Below, piece by piece: positions 8,246 to 17,495 of a DNA stretch of 37,669 nucleotides. Within the stretch, counting starts at the first letter, position 1. Each line of letters starts with the position of its first letter. Source of the DNA: an uncultured Roseburia sp. (GTDB lineage: Bacteria; Bacillota; Clostridia; Lachnospirales; Lachnospiraceae). The stretch lies in the NCBI GenBank assembly GCA_946002055.1, contig CAMFYL010000004.1, positions 69,415 to 107,083 on the forward strand. The letters are read 5' to 3'. A program made the translations under genes and the position numbers. Below the pieces are notes generated by a model. That model was not told the DNA's origin. It saw only the letters and a program-made list of their open reading frames with translations, and ran no database searches.

Positions 8246-9391
8246 TTATTTGATATTAATCTCGCCGTCATCCCCAATGTCTCCCGAAAACATATCCTGT
8301 GAATACTCCCGCATTGCCTGTATGATGCCGCTTTTTTCTTCTCCTTCTACAGGTGTGGGCTGGTAATCATTATAGCCTGACACACTGCTGACTCTACAGG
8401 GGATGATTCTGGCGCTGATGTCCGGTTGCAGCTGATCATCTACAAAGGTAAACCTCTGCTGATAGATAAAGGTGCGCTTATCGCTGGGATTGGAGTTACC
8501 TCCAAAGCAGAAATTCCCCAAGCTGTAGCAAATCATTTTACCATTATATTGCTCAATCCCCTGAACTACGTGGGGATGATTGCCAATGACAAGGTCCGCC
8601 CCCCAATCAATACAATTGTGGGCCATCTGCTTTTGAAATTCCGTGGGGTAATAGGTGCGCTCCTCTCCCCAATGACAGCAGGCGATAATGATATCCACCT
8701 GCATATCCCGCAGTTTCTCTATACCACTTTTCAGATATTCCTGTCGCTCCACCGCCTGAGACAATAGACTGGATGATACATATCCTATGGTAATCCCATC
8801 CTTTGTTTCATAGGTTCCCACCTGATCATAATATGCATAGCCGACTCCCTGGGCACTGACTGCGTTTATGGTATCCTGCAGTCCCGATTCAAAGGCATCC
8901 AAGGAATGATTGTTGGCAAGGGAAACTCCCTCAATGGAGCCAGCCGATAAGATTTCGGCGTATTCCGGCTTCCCCACCAATACGTATTCCTTCTCCGCCC
9001 GCTGGGTAGCATTGCTTAGGGCGCACTCCAAGTTCGCCAGGGTAAAATCATCTGCTGCAAAGATATCCTTGACTCCTTTCATAAAGTATTCTGCACCGAA
9101 CTGGTCATAATACTGGTGAACCGAGCCTGCATATCCATGGGTCTGAGTTGGAGAAAAGGTACAGTCCCCGGTAGCTGATATGGTAATAGTAATGGGCTTT
9201 GGCTCAACTGGTTCCGGCTTATCCGCCAATTGATCTGTCTGTTTCTCCTCCCCCGTGGTGTTTGACAGTTTTTGTAGCAATAGTTTCTTTTGATTGACTA
9301 CCACAAGGACCACTGCCAAGAGAACAACAGAACTCCCTAAAAACAGTAATGCCCCTTTCATATAACTTTTCTTTTTTCTACTCTTTTTCAT
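8246..9391 (-). CDS. CapA-family (PgsA-like) metallophosphatase-fold membrane protein
   Basis: A 381-residue protein with a basic N-terminus, one membrane anchor (about 12-33), a Pro/Glu-rich linker and a CapA domain from about residue 67, facing the cell surface. Metal-site motifs of this calcineurin-like fold are present: GD (75-76), NLE (120-122), NNH (160-162), HWGEE (240-244), NHPHVVQ (271-277) and YSLGNF near 290. Family members take part in poly-gamma-glutamate capsule synthesis, but no pgsBC-like genes are nearby, so this specific role is not supported. The ATG at 9391 has GAGGA 9 bases upstream. It follows a terminator and leads the tcdA-cls cluster. Confidence 0.9.
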   Translation of the reverse strand: MKKSRKKKSYMKGALLFLGSSVVLLAVVLVVVNQKKLLLQKLSNTTGEEKQTDQLADKPEPVEPKPITITISATGDCTFSPTQTHGYAGSVHQYYDQFGAEYFMKGVKDIFAADDFTLANLECALSNATQRAEKEYVLVGKPEYAEILSAGSIEGVSLANNHSLDAFESGLQDTINAVSAQGVGYAYYDQVGTYETKDGITIGYVSSSLLSQAVERQEYLKSGIEKLRDMQVDIIIACCHWGEERTYYPTEFQKQMAHNCIDWGADLVIGNHPHVVQGIEQYNGKMICYSLGNFCFGGNSNPSDKRTFIYQQRFTFVDDQLQPDISARIIPCRVSSVSGYNDYQPTPVEGEEKSGIIQAMREYSQDMFSGDIGDDGEINIK

Positions 9392-9403
9392 TCCAATTAT
9401 CCT

Positions 9404-9449
9404 CAAAAAACAAAAAGTGACCTAAGATTATTCTATCAAAGGTCACTTT
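9404..9449 (-). terminator. Intrinsic terminator after D-lactate dehydrogenase
   Basis: A perfect 10-bp stem AAAGTGACCT/AGGTCACTTT (9414-9423 and 9440-9449) with a 16-base loop is followed on the minus strand by a T-rich tract. It starts 15 bases past the ldhA stop. The ribosome binding site of the next gene lies immediately beyond the tract. Confidence 0.85.
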
Positions 9450-9463
9450 GTTTTCCAATTCCT

Positions 9464-10453
9464 TTATTCTACCAGATTTGCCGTATTGGTTTCTCCCGCC
9501 ATATAACTTTTTGCATTTTCCAAGGTTGTCCTGCTAATAGCCGATAATGCTTCCTCTGTAAAAAATGCCTGATGAGAAGTAACAATCACATTGGGAAAGG
9601 AGAGAAGTCTGGCCGTAATGGAACTCTTCATGATTTCTCCCTCTCGATTTTCAAAGACGTTATCTGTCTCCTCCTCATACACATCCAGCCCCACTCCGTG
9701 GAACTTGTGCTGTCGAATCCCGGCAATCAAATCGCCTGTATCCACCAGCTCTCCTCTGGATGTATTAATGAGCACCACATTGTCCTTCATAAGGGAAATG
9801 GTTTTTCCGTTAATCATATGATAGTTATCCACTGTCAAAGGGCAATGTAAGGATATCAAATCACTCTCCCGCAACACTTCCTCCAGTTCCCTGTACTCAA
9901 TAAAATCCAGACGCTCATTTGGATACTTATCATACCCAAGCACCTTCATGCCAAAGCCTTGGCAGATGCGAGCCATGGCTGTACCAATCTTTCCTGTACC
10001 AATGATGCCTGCTGTTTTACCATAGAAGTTGATACCCATCAATCCTTCAAGGCTAAAGTTGTTTTCCCGAACTTTAATATATTCCTTGTGGATTCGCCGG
10101 TTTACACTAAGGGCCAAGGCCATGGCATGCTCCGCCACTGCCTCCGGGGAGTATCCCGGCACTCGAAGTATGGTTATGCCCAAATCTCTTGCCACCTCAA
10201 GGTCAATGTTGTTAAACCCTGCACACCGCATCAGAAGAAGCCTGACTCCCTGTCCCCACAAAATGTGCAAGACGTCTGCGGACAAGTCGGAGTTGACAAA
10301 CCCGCACACCGCGTCGTATCCATTAGCCAAAACAGCTGTTTTTTCATTGATATCCGTGTCCAGAAAATCTATTTTAATATCCGGATATTTTATCTGCTCC
10401 TTTTCAAAGGATTCTATGTCATATTTTTTTGCATCATAAAATAAAATAATCAT
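9464..10453 (-). CDS. ldhA: D-lactate dehydrogenase (D-2-hydroxyacid dehydrogenase family)
   Basis: A 329-residue NAD-dependent enzyme reducing pyruvate to D-lactate, a fermentative electron sink. It has the split D-2-hydroxyacid dehydrogenase layout: substrate-domain motif RCAGFNNIDL (76-85), VPGYSPEAVAEH (98-109), nucleotide loop GTGKIG (152-157), catalytic Arg233 in NTSRGELVD, a Glu near 261, and His294 in SHQAFF. HQAFF and YSPEAVAEH point to the LdhA group rather than other 2-hydroxyacid dehydrogenases. The ribosome binding site is GGAGG, 7 bases before the ATG. It appears monocistronic: a strong terminator follows, and the 108 bases upstream hold a possible TATAAT (10527-10532) without a convincing -35. 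Confidence 0.94.
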   Translation of the reverse strand: MIILFYDAKKYDIESFEKEQIKYPDIKIDFLDTDINEKTAVLANGYDAVCGFVNSDLSADVLHILWGQGVRLLLMRCAGFNNIDLEVARDLGITILRVPGYSPEAVAEHAMALALSVNRRIHKEYIKVRENNFSLEGLMGINFYGKTAGIIGTGKIGTAMARICQGFGMKVLGYDKYPNERLDFIEYRELEEVLRESDLISLHCPLTVDNYHMINGKTISLMKDNVVLINTSRGELVDTGDLIAGIRQHKFHGVGLDVYEEETDNVFENREGEIMKSSITARLLSFPNVIVTSHQAFFTEEALSAISRTTLENAKSYMAGETNTANLVE

Positions 10454-10561
10454 CCCGTTTCCTCCTGTCCCTATTATCTGTGGAACGAAGAAATTTATAC
10501 GGGATGACTCCTCTTAAAATGTTTTTATTATATTTTCAATCACCCTTCTAGCTAACCCCTG

Positions 10562-11494
10562 CTATGAGCGTAGGGTTACCATATTATTCTCCACCTTAAC
10601 ACCGGCAATGCCACTGACATATTTGGAAAGTCTTGCATATCCATAATCCTTATATTTAAAATCCGGATACTTCTCCACAATCATTCGCCCTAGGGTTCCC
10701 ATCTCCACAGAATCCTTGGCTGCCTCCAGTACAAACTGCTTCACCTTAGATTCCACATCATCATCATGGTCGCTACGACGCATAATATAAATGGTAGAAC
10801 CCTTCTGGGCAGTATCAAACTTGGTTGCTTCGGTGATAAACTTTCGCATGGAACTGTATCCATAGTTACGTTCATCAAAGTCAGGAAACAGACGTTGCAG
10901 ATTGCTCTTGGTAGAGCCAAGGTTGGCGTGTTCCCCGTTATTTTCACTTTGCTGTATCAACTCATTAATGGCAGACTTAATATCACCCAACGGTGTAATA
11001 GAGTCCGGCTTTTCATGAACAGAATCCTTGCGGTTCTTTCCCTTCACATCCTTCTCGTCGTCGTCCACAATCTTATCTAAGAATTTGTACTCATTACATG
11101 CTGCAATAAAGGTTTTGGAGGCGTCACTTTTTCCCATGCCAATAACCAGCATTCCCTCTTCACGCAGACGATTCACCAATCTGGTAAAATCGCTGTCAGA
11201 GGTAACAATACAAAATCCATCTGTCTTGTCCTGATACAAAATATCCATGGCATCAATCACAAGCATAATGTCAGATGCATTCTTCCCTGAGGAATACCGT
11301 GGCTGCTGAATGGGCACAATAGCGTGATTCAATGCCTTTTTGTGCCAGTCAGCCAAAGCGCTGTTGGTAAAATCTCCATACATTCTCTGGTAGGTGATAA
11401 CCCCATACTTTTTTAACTCACTAATAATGGCGTCAATATACTTTGAACTTGTATTTTCCGCATCAATCAAAAGGGCCAGTCGTTTTTCTTCCAT
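10562..11494 (-). CDS. NYN-domain protein with two OST-HTH/LOTUS domains
   Basis: A 310-residue protein. The N-terminal NYN (PIN-like, DUF88/LabA) domain spans about residues 4-140, with acidic active-site candidates Asp11 and Asn14 (LIDAEN), Asp75 and Asp81 (ASDIMLVIDAMD) and Asp100/Asp102 (TSDSDF). These make it a likely metal-dependent RNA nuclease. A charged linker leads to two OST-HTH/LOTUS repeats (about 172-240 and 248-308), recognisable by the matching segments FPDFDERNYGYSSMRKF and YPDFKYKDYGYARLSKY; LOTUS domains are known or suspected RNA-binding modules. The ATG at 11494 follows GGGAG; a GTG four codons earlier is possible. It is last in the kinase/phosphoesterase/FKBP cluster. 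The target is unknown. Confidence 0.9.
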   Translation of the reverse strand: MEEKRLALLIDAENTSSKYIDAIISELKKYGVITYQRMYGDFTNSALADWHKKALNHAIVPIQQPRYSSGKNASDIMLVIDAMDILYQDKTDGFCIVTSDSDFTRLVNRLREEGMLVIGMGKSDASKTFIAACNEYKFLDKIVDDDEKDVKGKNRKDSVHEKPDSITPLGDIKSAINELIQQSENNGEHANLGSTKSNLQRLFPDFDERNYGYSSMRKFITEATKFDTAQKGSTIYIMRRSDHDDDVESKVKQFVLEAAKDSVEMGTLGRMIVEKYPDFKYKDYGYARLSKYVSGIAGVKVENNMVTLRS

Positions 11495-11512
11495 ATATTC
11501 TCCCACTTTTGC

Positions 11513-11740
11513 CTACTGCAAATCTTTCAAACTTTCCATCAAATCCAAATCTGATTGCAACACCTTAAAATTTGTTGTCAAAGGCTCCTGCCCCGGCTTT
11601 GTCACCGTAATTTCAAAGACAGTACCTTCCTCTACCTTACTGGAAAATACCACCTGTAAAAACTTCACAAACTTAGGGTGGTTATCTGTAAATGTTTTCT
11701 TTGCACTCATGATTTTCATCATGGTTCCCGGATTTATCAT
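11513..11740 (-). CDS. Conserved-looking 75-residue protein of unknown function
   Basis: I do not recognise this family. The start is the ATG at 11740 because GGAGG lies 8 bases upstream; a longer frame would run back into the FKBP gene. The protein is soluble, without signal or membrane segment. It begins MINPGTMMKIMSAKKTF, has a helical lysine/phenylalanine-rich middle (KFVKFLQVVF) and a beta-rich stretch EGTVFEITVTKPG, and ends in an acidic helix. It sits 22 bases after the FKBP stop and 18 bases before the NYN-LOTUS start, so it is probably co-translated with both. Coding is supported by the ribosome binding site and tight packing rather than by homology. Confidence 0.75.
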   Translation of the reverse strand: MINPGTMMKIMSAKKTFTDNHPKFVKFLQVVFSSKVEEGTVFEITVTKPGQEPLTTNFKVLQSDLDLMESLKDLQ

Positions 11741-11762
11741 CTGTACTACCTCCTGAATCAGC

Positions 11763-12266
11763 CTACTGAATTCCGTTGATATCAACCATAAAGGTTGCCT
11801 CTACATTGGATAGACTATGGTCATTTCCCTCAGCATCCTGATATGTTCCGGAATATCCCTCCGGGAATGTTACCACAACCTCTACTGTCTCACCAACCTT
11901 ATGACCTACCAATTGTTCCTCAAAATCATCAATAAAGGAATGAGAGCCAATCACCAGATTATAATCACCGGTACCACCCGCAAAAGGAATATCATCTACG
12001 GTACCCTCATAGTGAATAGCCACCGTATCACCCATAGCCACTTCTGTCTTTGTCTCCTGCTTGCTATCTTCCTTCGCATCTGTGACAGTGTTTACATCAC
12101 TCCCCTGATCCTTCTTACTCTCTATCACACCGAAAGCAATCATTCCTCCAAAGAATGCAAGTACAATCACAACGGCCAAGCCATACTTTACAACCTGCAT
12201 TCTCTCCTGCTTCTTTCTCTCTGCTGCTCTTCTCTCCTGAGCCATCTTTTTGTTTTCCTTTTTCAT
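11763..12266 (-). CDS. Membrane-anchored FKBP-type peptidyl-prolyl isomerase
   Basis: A 167-residue protein with a long basic N-terminus (Lys/Arg/Glu-rich, residues 1-27), one membrane helix (about 28-47), an acidic linker and a C-terminal FKBP domain (about 75-167). The FKBP part, [20 protein letters not shown] through [20 protein letters not shown], resembles the isomerase domain of trigger factor. The domain probably lies outside the cytoplasm and helps fold secreted proteins. The ATG at 12266 is one base past the phosphoesterase stop, with AAAGG 9 bases upstream; the longer frame would overlap that gene. Activity is inferred; not all FKBP active-site aromatics could be assigned. Confidence 0.88.
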   Translation of the reverse strand: MKKENKKMAQERRAAERKKQERMQVVKYGLAVVIVLAFFGGMIAFGVIESKKDQGSDVNTVTDAKEDSKQETKTEVAMGDTVAIHYEGTVDDIPFAGGTGDYNLVIGSHSFIDDFEEQLVGHKVGETVEVVVTFPEGYSGTYQDAEGNDHSLSNVEATFMVDINGIQ

Positions 12267-12267
12267 T

Positions 12268-12894
12268 TTACAATGCCTTTCTTTTTTCTTGTTCCCGATG
12301 TAATGCCAACCACTCATCCAGCGATAGGGGTGTGTAGTCTGAGTACATACAGAAACAGTTTATCATATTACACGATAGAGTTTGTGGGTTGCCCTCACGG
12401 TCCACGATACGAGTGGATTGGGTCATATCCACAAACTGGCGAACCAGCGTCTCGTCGTGAGAATCGTGGACATGTCCGTAAAGCATATAGCTTCTTGGCT
12501 CTCCCTTTTTGTTCCGCGAATACTGCCCATTATAACACATAATGGGATAATGGCACAGCACAACTTTGCGCCCTTCATCATGCATTTCTGCATAGGGCGC
12601 AATCCATTGAAATCTCTCTCTATGAAATGATTTATTTCGCAGGAATCGATTGTCGTGATTACCGGTTATCAGGTACAGCTTACCTTGTAGCCGTTCTAAA
12701 ATGGCATTAGTCTGCCCTGCATCTCCCATGGAGAAGTCTCCCAGAATCACCACTTCGTCCCGTTTTTTCACCTTCTCATTCCAGCGGACAATCATATAGT
12801 TGTTCATTTCCTCCACCGTTGCAAAGCCTCGCTGATCCAATTGGGTCAGCAGATCTTTGTGGTAGAAATGACAATCTGCAATATAATATCGCAT
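12268..12894 (-). CDS. Calcineurin-like metallophosphoesterase
   Basis: A 208-residue cytosolic phosphoesterase with the full dimetal motif set in order: D-x-H (Asp7, His9), GDF (Asp53), GNHD (Asn79, His80), CHYP (His115) and GHVH (His141, His143). It is a short single-domain form similar to YfcE-like or phage-type phosphoesterases. Substrates could be nucleotides or phosphodiesters and cannot be read from sequence. It lies 24 bases after the histidine kinase gene and one base before the FKBP gene in the same direction, so it is likely in one operon with them. The start ATG has a modest GGAG 11 bases upstream. Confidence 0.92.
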   Translation of the reverse strand: MRYYIADCHFYHKDLLTQLDQRGFATVEEMNNYMIVRWNEKVKKRDEVVILGDFSMGDAGQTNAILERLQGKLYLITGNHDNRFLRNKSFHRERFQWIAPYAEMHDEGRKVVLCHYPIMCYNGQYSRNKKGEPRSYMLYGHVHDSHDETLVRQFVDMTQSTRIVDREGNPQTLSCNMINCFCMYSDYTPLSLDEWLALHREQEKRKAL

Positions 12895-12918
12895 ATGAAT
12901 ATTTACTCCAAACCTTCC

Positions 12919-15735
12919 CTAGATATCCTCCAAGATATCTTTAATAATACCAAGTGCCTGCTCTGTATGCAAACTCATAACAGCATCAAGCAAACGGGTC
13001 ATCAACTCTTCCATATTCTCCAGTGCCTCAAACATTTCCAGCTGCTTTACAAGGAAATCAGCCATGGTGTAATCCTCTCTCTCTAAGGCATCCTGCAGCA
13101 TAGCCAGAAGATCTCGTATTTCCTTCGTAGTACCCTTTGACTTCTTTGGAGCCACCACAGAAAGACGCTGTCTGTGTTTATCCAATTCCTCAATTAATAT
13201 CGGATGCAAACACTGTAGACGCTCCACCTGTTGCTCCTGAGCCGCCATCTCCATAATGCGGGCCAGCTTTGACAATAGTAGCGCTCCTACCATGGCAGAA
13301 GTACCCTTTAAGGTATGTAAGTGCATTTTGTATTCCTTTAAAACCTCTTCTTGGGAAATGCCATCTATCAAAGTAAGAAAACACTCCTTCGTCCTAGGAA
13401 GAGATTCGTAGAAATCCTGCATAGCAGTGTAAAGGGAATCTTCATTCTTCCACACAGACATTGCATACTCGTAATCAAACTCGTCAAGTTCCGGTACCTT
13501 CCGCTCTTTCACAAAACTGCTGCTATCGGCTGCAGGCACTTCCCCCTTCTCCACCAAATCTTTTGGCAAATATTTGCGAACCATTTCCTCCAATTGTTCA
13601 GAAAAAACAGGTTTGGACAAGAAATCAGAAAATCCCATGGCAATATATTGCTCTCTGGCACCGGATGCCGCGTTAGCTGTCAGCATAATCACCGGTGTAT
13701 CCTTACATGGATTATCTATGATACCTTCCATTCTCTTCAGGGTCTCCACCCCGTCCATCTCCGGCATCATATGATCTAGGAAAATAATGTCATAGTGATG
13801 ATTGCGAACCAGATTAACACATTCCACACCACTGGTAGCCTGGGTAATCTGCATCTTTGTATCTTTCAAAAGATTACAGAATACCCGCAGGTTCATCTCA
13901 TTGTCATCCACCACAAGAATCTCTGCCCTGGGGGCCTCAAAGCTGGCATCGTATTCCTCCTCATCCACATAGCTAATCAATCTCTGATCTAAGGTTCCCA
14001 CAGGTGTCTTATCCGCAACCTGCTGATCCAAGTCAAAGGAGAATTCACTTCCCACTCCCATCTGGCTCTCAATTTGCATTTTGCTACCCATTAATTCCAA
14101 AAGCTGAGCCGAAACATTCAGACCAAGTCCGGTTCCCTCGATATGATGATTTCTCTCATCCTCCACTCGGTCGAATCGAGAAAAGATGATATCCATATGT
14201 TCCTTTCGAATACCTCGACCTGTGTCTCTCACTGAGAAATGAAGTTTTGCATTTTTGTCCTCCGTCTCTCCTGTCACTTTCAGTGTAATTCTACCTTGAT
14301 CCGAATACTTTACAGCGTTGGTCAAAAGATTAATCAGAACCTGACGAATACGAACATCATCACCGATATACTTGCTGGGAAGTTTAGGATCCACTTCAAA
14401 TGTCAATTCCAGATTTTTTTGTTTTGCCGGAACTATGGTCATATTGTAAAGCTCAATAAGCATATCAGAAAGGCAATATTCTACCGGAAGAATGTTTAAC
14501 TTTCCGGATGCAATCTTGGAGCTATCCAAAATGTCATTTACCAAGCTGAGAAGCATGGTAGCCGCACTCTTTACATCGTGGGCATACTTCTTCACATCAC
14601 TTTCCTTGGCCTCGCGCATAATCATCTCATTCATGCCGATAATAGAGTTGATTGGCGTTCGTATCTCATGTGACATGCTGGCAAGGAAATCAGACTTGGC
14701 TTGATCTGCCTCCTTTGCCTCTGTCATCAGTGCATGAATTCGCTTCATCTGATTATGCTCTTCTGTAAAATCTGTCATAAGAATGGAATATCCTATGGGC
14801 ATCCTGAAATCATAAATGCGATCCACATGCACATCATACACACGATTATTCAGGTAAAACTTATCCAAAGTACCCGTTCTTACATATGCCAACAGTGAAT
14901 GTTCTGGCAGCAAAATGCCCGGCTCACAATTACGAAGACTTGGGAAGATGGCCTCCGCATGGGAATTGGCTTCCACAAAACCGTAATTGGTATCCAAAAT
15001 AATGATAGGTTCATCCATATTATGAAATATGTTTTCATGAGCAACATCAGAGATGTCAAAGATATCCCGAATCATAGCTGATAAATAAAACACAATCAGT
15101 CCTAACGCTGTCAACGGCAAAAGGGTCTCATATCCCTCAATCATATTTAGTACATGCAATGGAACCGCAACTGTTGGGAATAAATTACAGAAAAACAGTA
15201 TCCCACAGCTGGTTCTGAATTTCTGACTATGGCCTTTTGTCCAGCCCAACAAAGCATTCACCTGCGTCCAAATCAGTTGTACAATGACAACGGCAATATA
15301 AATATAATAGGCCACACCAAATTCATACACCAGATGTGGAATATAGCCACTCTCATCATAGGTGATAGACTTGAAAAAATATGGTTGTAAGTGGGATGTC
15401 CACGCGAACAAAACAACTACCAGATTCCATACCATAATGATTTTCTGTAGCGTTTTAGGGATAGGGTGTTTACAATAGATGGATGAAAAAATCCAAACGA
15501 AAGTACCAACATAGCTGGCACCCAGATATTTCAGACGCATTGCCGCAATGGCAGCCTCTTTGGAACCGCTGGTAAGCTCAATCAGATAGGATACATTCAT
15601 AAAGAAACATAAAAATGACGCTATCATCATTAATTTCATAGCATTACTGTTTTTCCCCTGTACCACATATATCAGGAAAAAAACGCATGCTATTACAATT
15701 ATTGTCTGAAATATAATGATTCCATGGTATATCAT
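12919..15735 (-). CDS. Hybrid sensor histidine kinase (7TM sensor, PAS, HisKA, HATPase, receiver, Hpt)
   Basis: A 938-residue membrane phosphorelay protein. Residues about 1-222 hold seven hydrophobic segments of the histidine-kinase 7TM sensor type, about 230-325 a PAS-like domain, about 345-412 HisKA with phospho-acceptor His356 (SHEIRTPIN), about 455-570 the ATPase (N box around Asn473, RDTGRGI, GTGLGL), and about 604-722 a receiver with Asp654 (FLDHMMPEMDG). The C-terminal Hpt domain carries His807 (HLHTLKGTSAMVGA). All relay steps except the final response regulator are in one chain; no response regulator gene lies in the window. The GGGGGAG ribosome binding site is strong, and a TATAAT at 15788-15793 may be its -10. 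The signal is unknown. Confidence 0.93.
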   Translation of the reverse strand: MIYHGIIIFQTIIVIACVFFLIYVVQGKNSNAMKLMMIASFLCFFMNVSYLIELTSGSKEAAIAAMRLKYLGASYVGTFVWIFSSIYCKHPIPKTLQKIIMVWNLVVVLFAWTSHLQPYFFKSITYDESGYIPHLVYEFGVAYYIYIAVVIVQLIWTQVNALLGWTKGHSQKFRTSCGILFFCNLFPTVAVPLHVLNMIEGYETLLPLTALGLIVFYLSAMIRDIFDISDVAHENIFHNMDEPIIILDTNYGFVEANSHAEAIFPSLRNCEPGILLPEHSLLAYVRTGTLDKFYLNNRVYDVHVDRIYDFRMPIGYSILMTDFTEEHNQMKRIHALMTEAKEADQAKSDFLASMSHEIRTPINSIIGMNEMIMREAKESDVKKYAHDVKSAATMLLSLVNDILDSSKIASGKLNILPVEYCLSDMLIELYNMTIVPAKQKNLELTFEVDPKLPSKYIGDDVRIRQVLINLLTNAVKYSDQGRITLKVTGETEDKNAKLHFSVRDTGRGIRKEHMDIIFSRFDRVEDERNHHIEGTGLGLNVSAQLLELMGSKMQIESQMGVGSEFSFDLDQQVADKTPVGTLDQRLISYVDEEEYDASFEAPRAEILVVDDNEMNLRVFCNLLKDTKMQITQATSGVECVNLVRNHHYDIIFLDHMMPEMDGVETLKRMEGIIDNPCKDTPVIMLTANAASGAREQYIAMGFSDFLSKPVFSEQLEEMVRKYLPKDLVEKGEVPAADSSSFVKERKVPELDEFDYEYAMSVWKNEDSLYTAMQDFYESLPRTKECFLTLIDGISQEEVLKEYKMHLHTLKGTSAMVGALLLSKLARIMEMAAQEQQVERLQCLHPILIEELDKHRQRLSVVAPKKSKGTTKEIRDLLAMLQDALEREDYTMADFLVKQLEMFEALENMEELMTRLLDAVMSLHTEQALGIIKDILEDI

Positions 15736-15833
15736 CCCTTCTCCCCCTTGTAAAATCCATTCTCATATAGCCAGCATACCCAAAACCATTATACTCCATT
15801 TACAAGGGAAACGAAAAGGATAATCTTCAGAAT

Positions 15834-16274
15834 TTAATGTTCTATTTCATCAATATCTGCTACAGGTTCCTTCAGTCCCTGGATTTGCACCCCGGATTTC
15901 TGGGAATAATCCCACAGAGCGGCATGAATTGCCTCTTCTGCCAGCAGGGAACAGTGCACCTTAACCGGAGGCAAACCATCCAGTGCCTCCATCACAGCTT
16001 TGTTTGTCACATTCATGGCTTCCTGTACGGTCTTACCCTTCACAAGTTCTGTTGCCATACTTGAGGTGGCCACCGCCGCTCCACACCCGAAGGTCTTAAA
16101 CTTTGCCTCAGTAACAACACCATCTTCATCAATGGCCAAATACATTCTCATAATGTCGCCACACTTTGCATTTCCAACAGTGCCTACACCGCTGGCATCT
16201 TCCAATTCTCCCACATTTCTTGGGTTGGTGAAATGGTCCATAACCTTTTCACTATATTCTGTCACCTGACTCAT
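15834..16274 (-). CDS. nifU: Iron-sulfur cluster scaffold, NifU N-terminal/IscU type
   Basis: A 146-residue scaffold on which Fe-S clusters are built from iron and NifS-derived sulfur. The three conserved cysteines are Cys38 (KCGD, with Asp40), Cys64 (FGCGAAVATSS) and Cys108 (VHCSLLAEEAI). It is the short clostridial form, lacking the ferredoxin and C-terminal thioredoxin-like domains of full NifU. Its ATG overlaps the nifS stop in an ATGA, so translation is coupled. It is the last gene of the metY-cysK-nifS-nifU operon. No clear hairpin terminator was seen in the 98 bases before the histidine kinase gene. Confidence 0.95.
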   Translation of the reverse strand: MSQVTEYSEKVMDHFTNPRNVGELEDASGVGTVGNAKCGDIMRMYLAIDEDGVVTEAKFKTFGCGAAVATSSMATELVKGKTVQEAMNVTNKAVMEALDGLPPVKVHCSLLAEEAIHAALWDYSQKSGVQIQGLKEPVADIDEIEH

Positions 16275-17458
16275 GCTGTTTTCTCCTTCTTCATAAAATC
16301 TTCGTAAAGTGGAGACATGCTTCGCAGTCTATCCACAATTTGAGCTAATTCCTCTGCCACAACATCTAATTCTTCTTTGCTGGTCTCATCTGACAAGGTA
16401 AGTCGCAAAGAGCCGTGGGCAATTTCATGAGGTCGTCCAATGGCAAGCAACACATGAGATGGATCTAAGGAGCCTGATGTACAGGCAGAACCGCTGGACC
16501 CATATATTTTCTTCTGATCCAATAACATGAGCAGGGATTCCCCTTCGATGAATTGAAAACAAAAACTGATGTTATTGGGCAATCGCCTCTTTGGGTCTCC
16601 ATTTAGCAGAGCAAATGGAATTTCCTCTTGGACTTTGGCAATAAAGTAATCTCTTAGCTGTTCTTCTTTTGCTCCGTCCTCCTGCATATGTTCCTTTGCA
16701 AGCTTGGTTGCCTTGGCAAAGCCTACAATCCCCGGCACGTTTGATGTTCCGGCACGTCTGCCTCGTTCCTGAGCACCACCGTGAATAAAGGAGTGAATCT
16801 TCACACCCGTGCGAACGTAGAGAATTCCCACTCCCTTTGGCCCGTATATCTTGTGACCGCTGGCTGAGAGCAAATCAATGTTCAACTCTTCCACATCAAT
16901 GGGCACATGGCCATAGGCTTGTACAGCATCTGTGTGAAAAAGTACGTTGTGCTCATGGGCAATACGTCCGATTTCTTTCACAGGCTGAATGGTTCCAATC
17001 TCATTATTTGCAAACATAATGGAAATCAAAATGGTCTCCGGCCGAATAGCTTCCTCCAACTGTTGCAAATCCACAAAGCCATTCTCGTCCACATCAAGAT
17101 AGGTCACTTCCCATCCATTTTCTTCCAAATACTCACAGGTATGAAGAATGGCGTGATGTTCAATCTTGCTGGTGATAATATGATTTCCCTTTTTTCGATT
17201 TGCCTCTGCAACACCCTTCAAGGCCCAATTGTCAGATTCACTTCCGCCACCGGTAAAATAGATTTCTCTGGACTTTGCCCCTAAGAAATCCGCCACCTCA
17301 TCTCTGGCCTCATCCACAAAAGAATTTACCTTACCGGCAAAACCATATGCACTGGCGGGATTGGCATACTGTTCTTCAAAAAATGGTTTCATTGCAGCAA
17401 ACACCTCCGGTTTCATCTTGGTGGTTGCGGCATTATCAAGATAAATATATGATTCCAT
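16271..17458 (-). CDS. nifS: Cysteine desulfurase
   Basis: A 395-residue PLP enzyme converting cysteine to alanine while forming an enzyme persulfide that supplies sulfur for Fe-S clusters and thiolation. PLP binds Lys203 in SASGHKIYGPKGVG, and the reactive Cys326 sits in SSGSACTSGSLDPSHV, the NifS/IscS (group I) loop. Other marks are HHAILH (101-106) and ERGRRAGTSN (231-240). GAGGT precedes the ATG by 8 bases. Placed after cysK and coupled to nifU, it turns newly made cysteine into clusters, so cysteine supply and use are in one transcript. Confidence 0.96.
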   Translation of the reverse strand: MESYIYLDNAATTKMKPEVFAAMKPFFEEQYANPASAYGFAGKVNSFVDEARDEVADFLGAKSREIYFTGGGSESDNWALKGVAEANRKKGNHIITSKIEHHAILHTCEYLEENGWEVTYLDVDENGFVDLQQLEEAIRPETILISIMFANNEIGTIQPVKEIGRIAHEHNVLFHTDAVQAYGHVPIDVEELNIDLLSASGHKIYGPKGVGILYVRTGVKIHSFIHGGAQERGRRAGTSNVPGIVGFAKATKLAKEHMQEDGAKEEQLRDYFIAKVQEEIPFALLNGDPKRRLPNNISFCFQFIEGESLLMLLDQKKIYGSSGSACTSGSLDPSHVLLAIGRPHEIAHGSLRLTLSDETSKEELDVVAEELAQIVDRLRSMSPLYEDFMKKEKTA

Positions 17459-17495
17459 GTCTACATACCTCAGTCACAATATTATTAAAATTCTC

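Noticed and set aside
10562-10600. Hairpin TAACCCT/AGGGGTTA at the end of the NYN-LOTUS gene as terminator
   Set aside because: Short stem overlapping the stop codon and no T tract.
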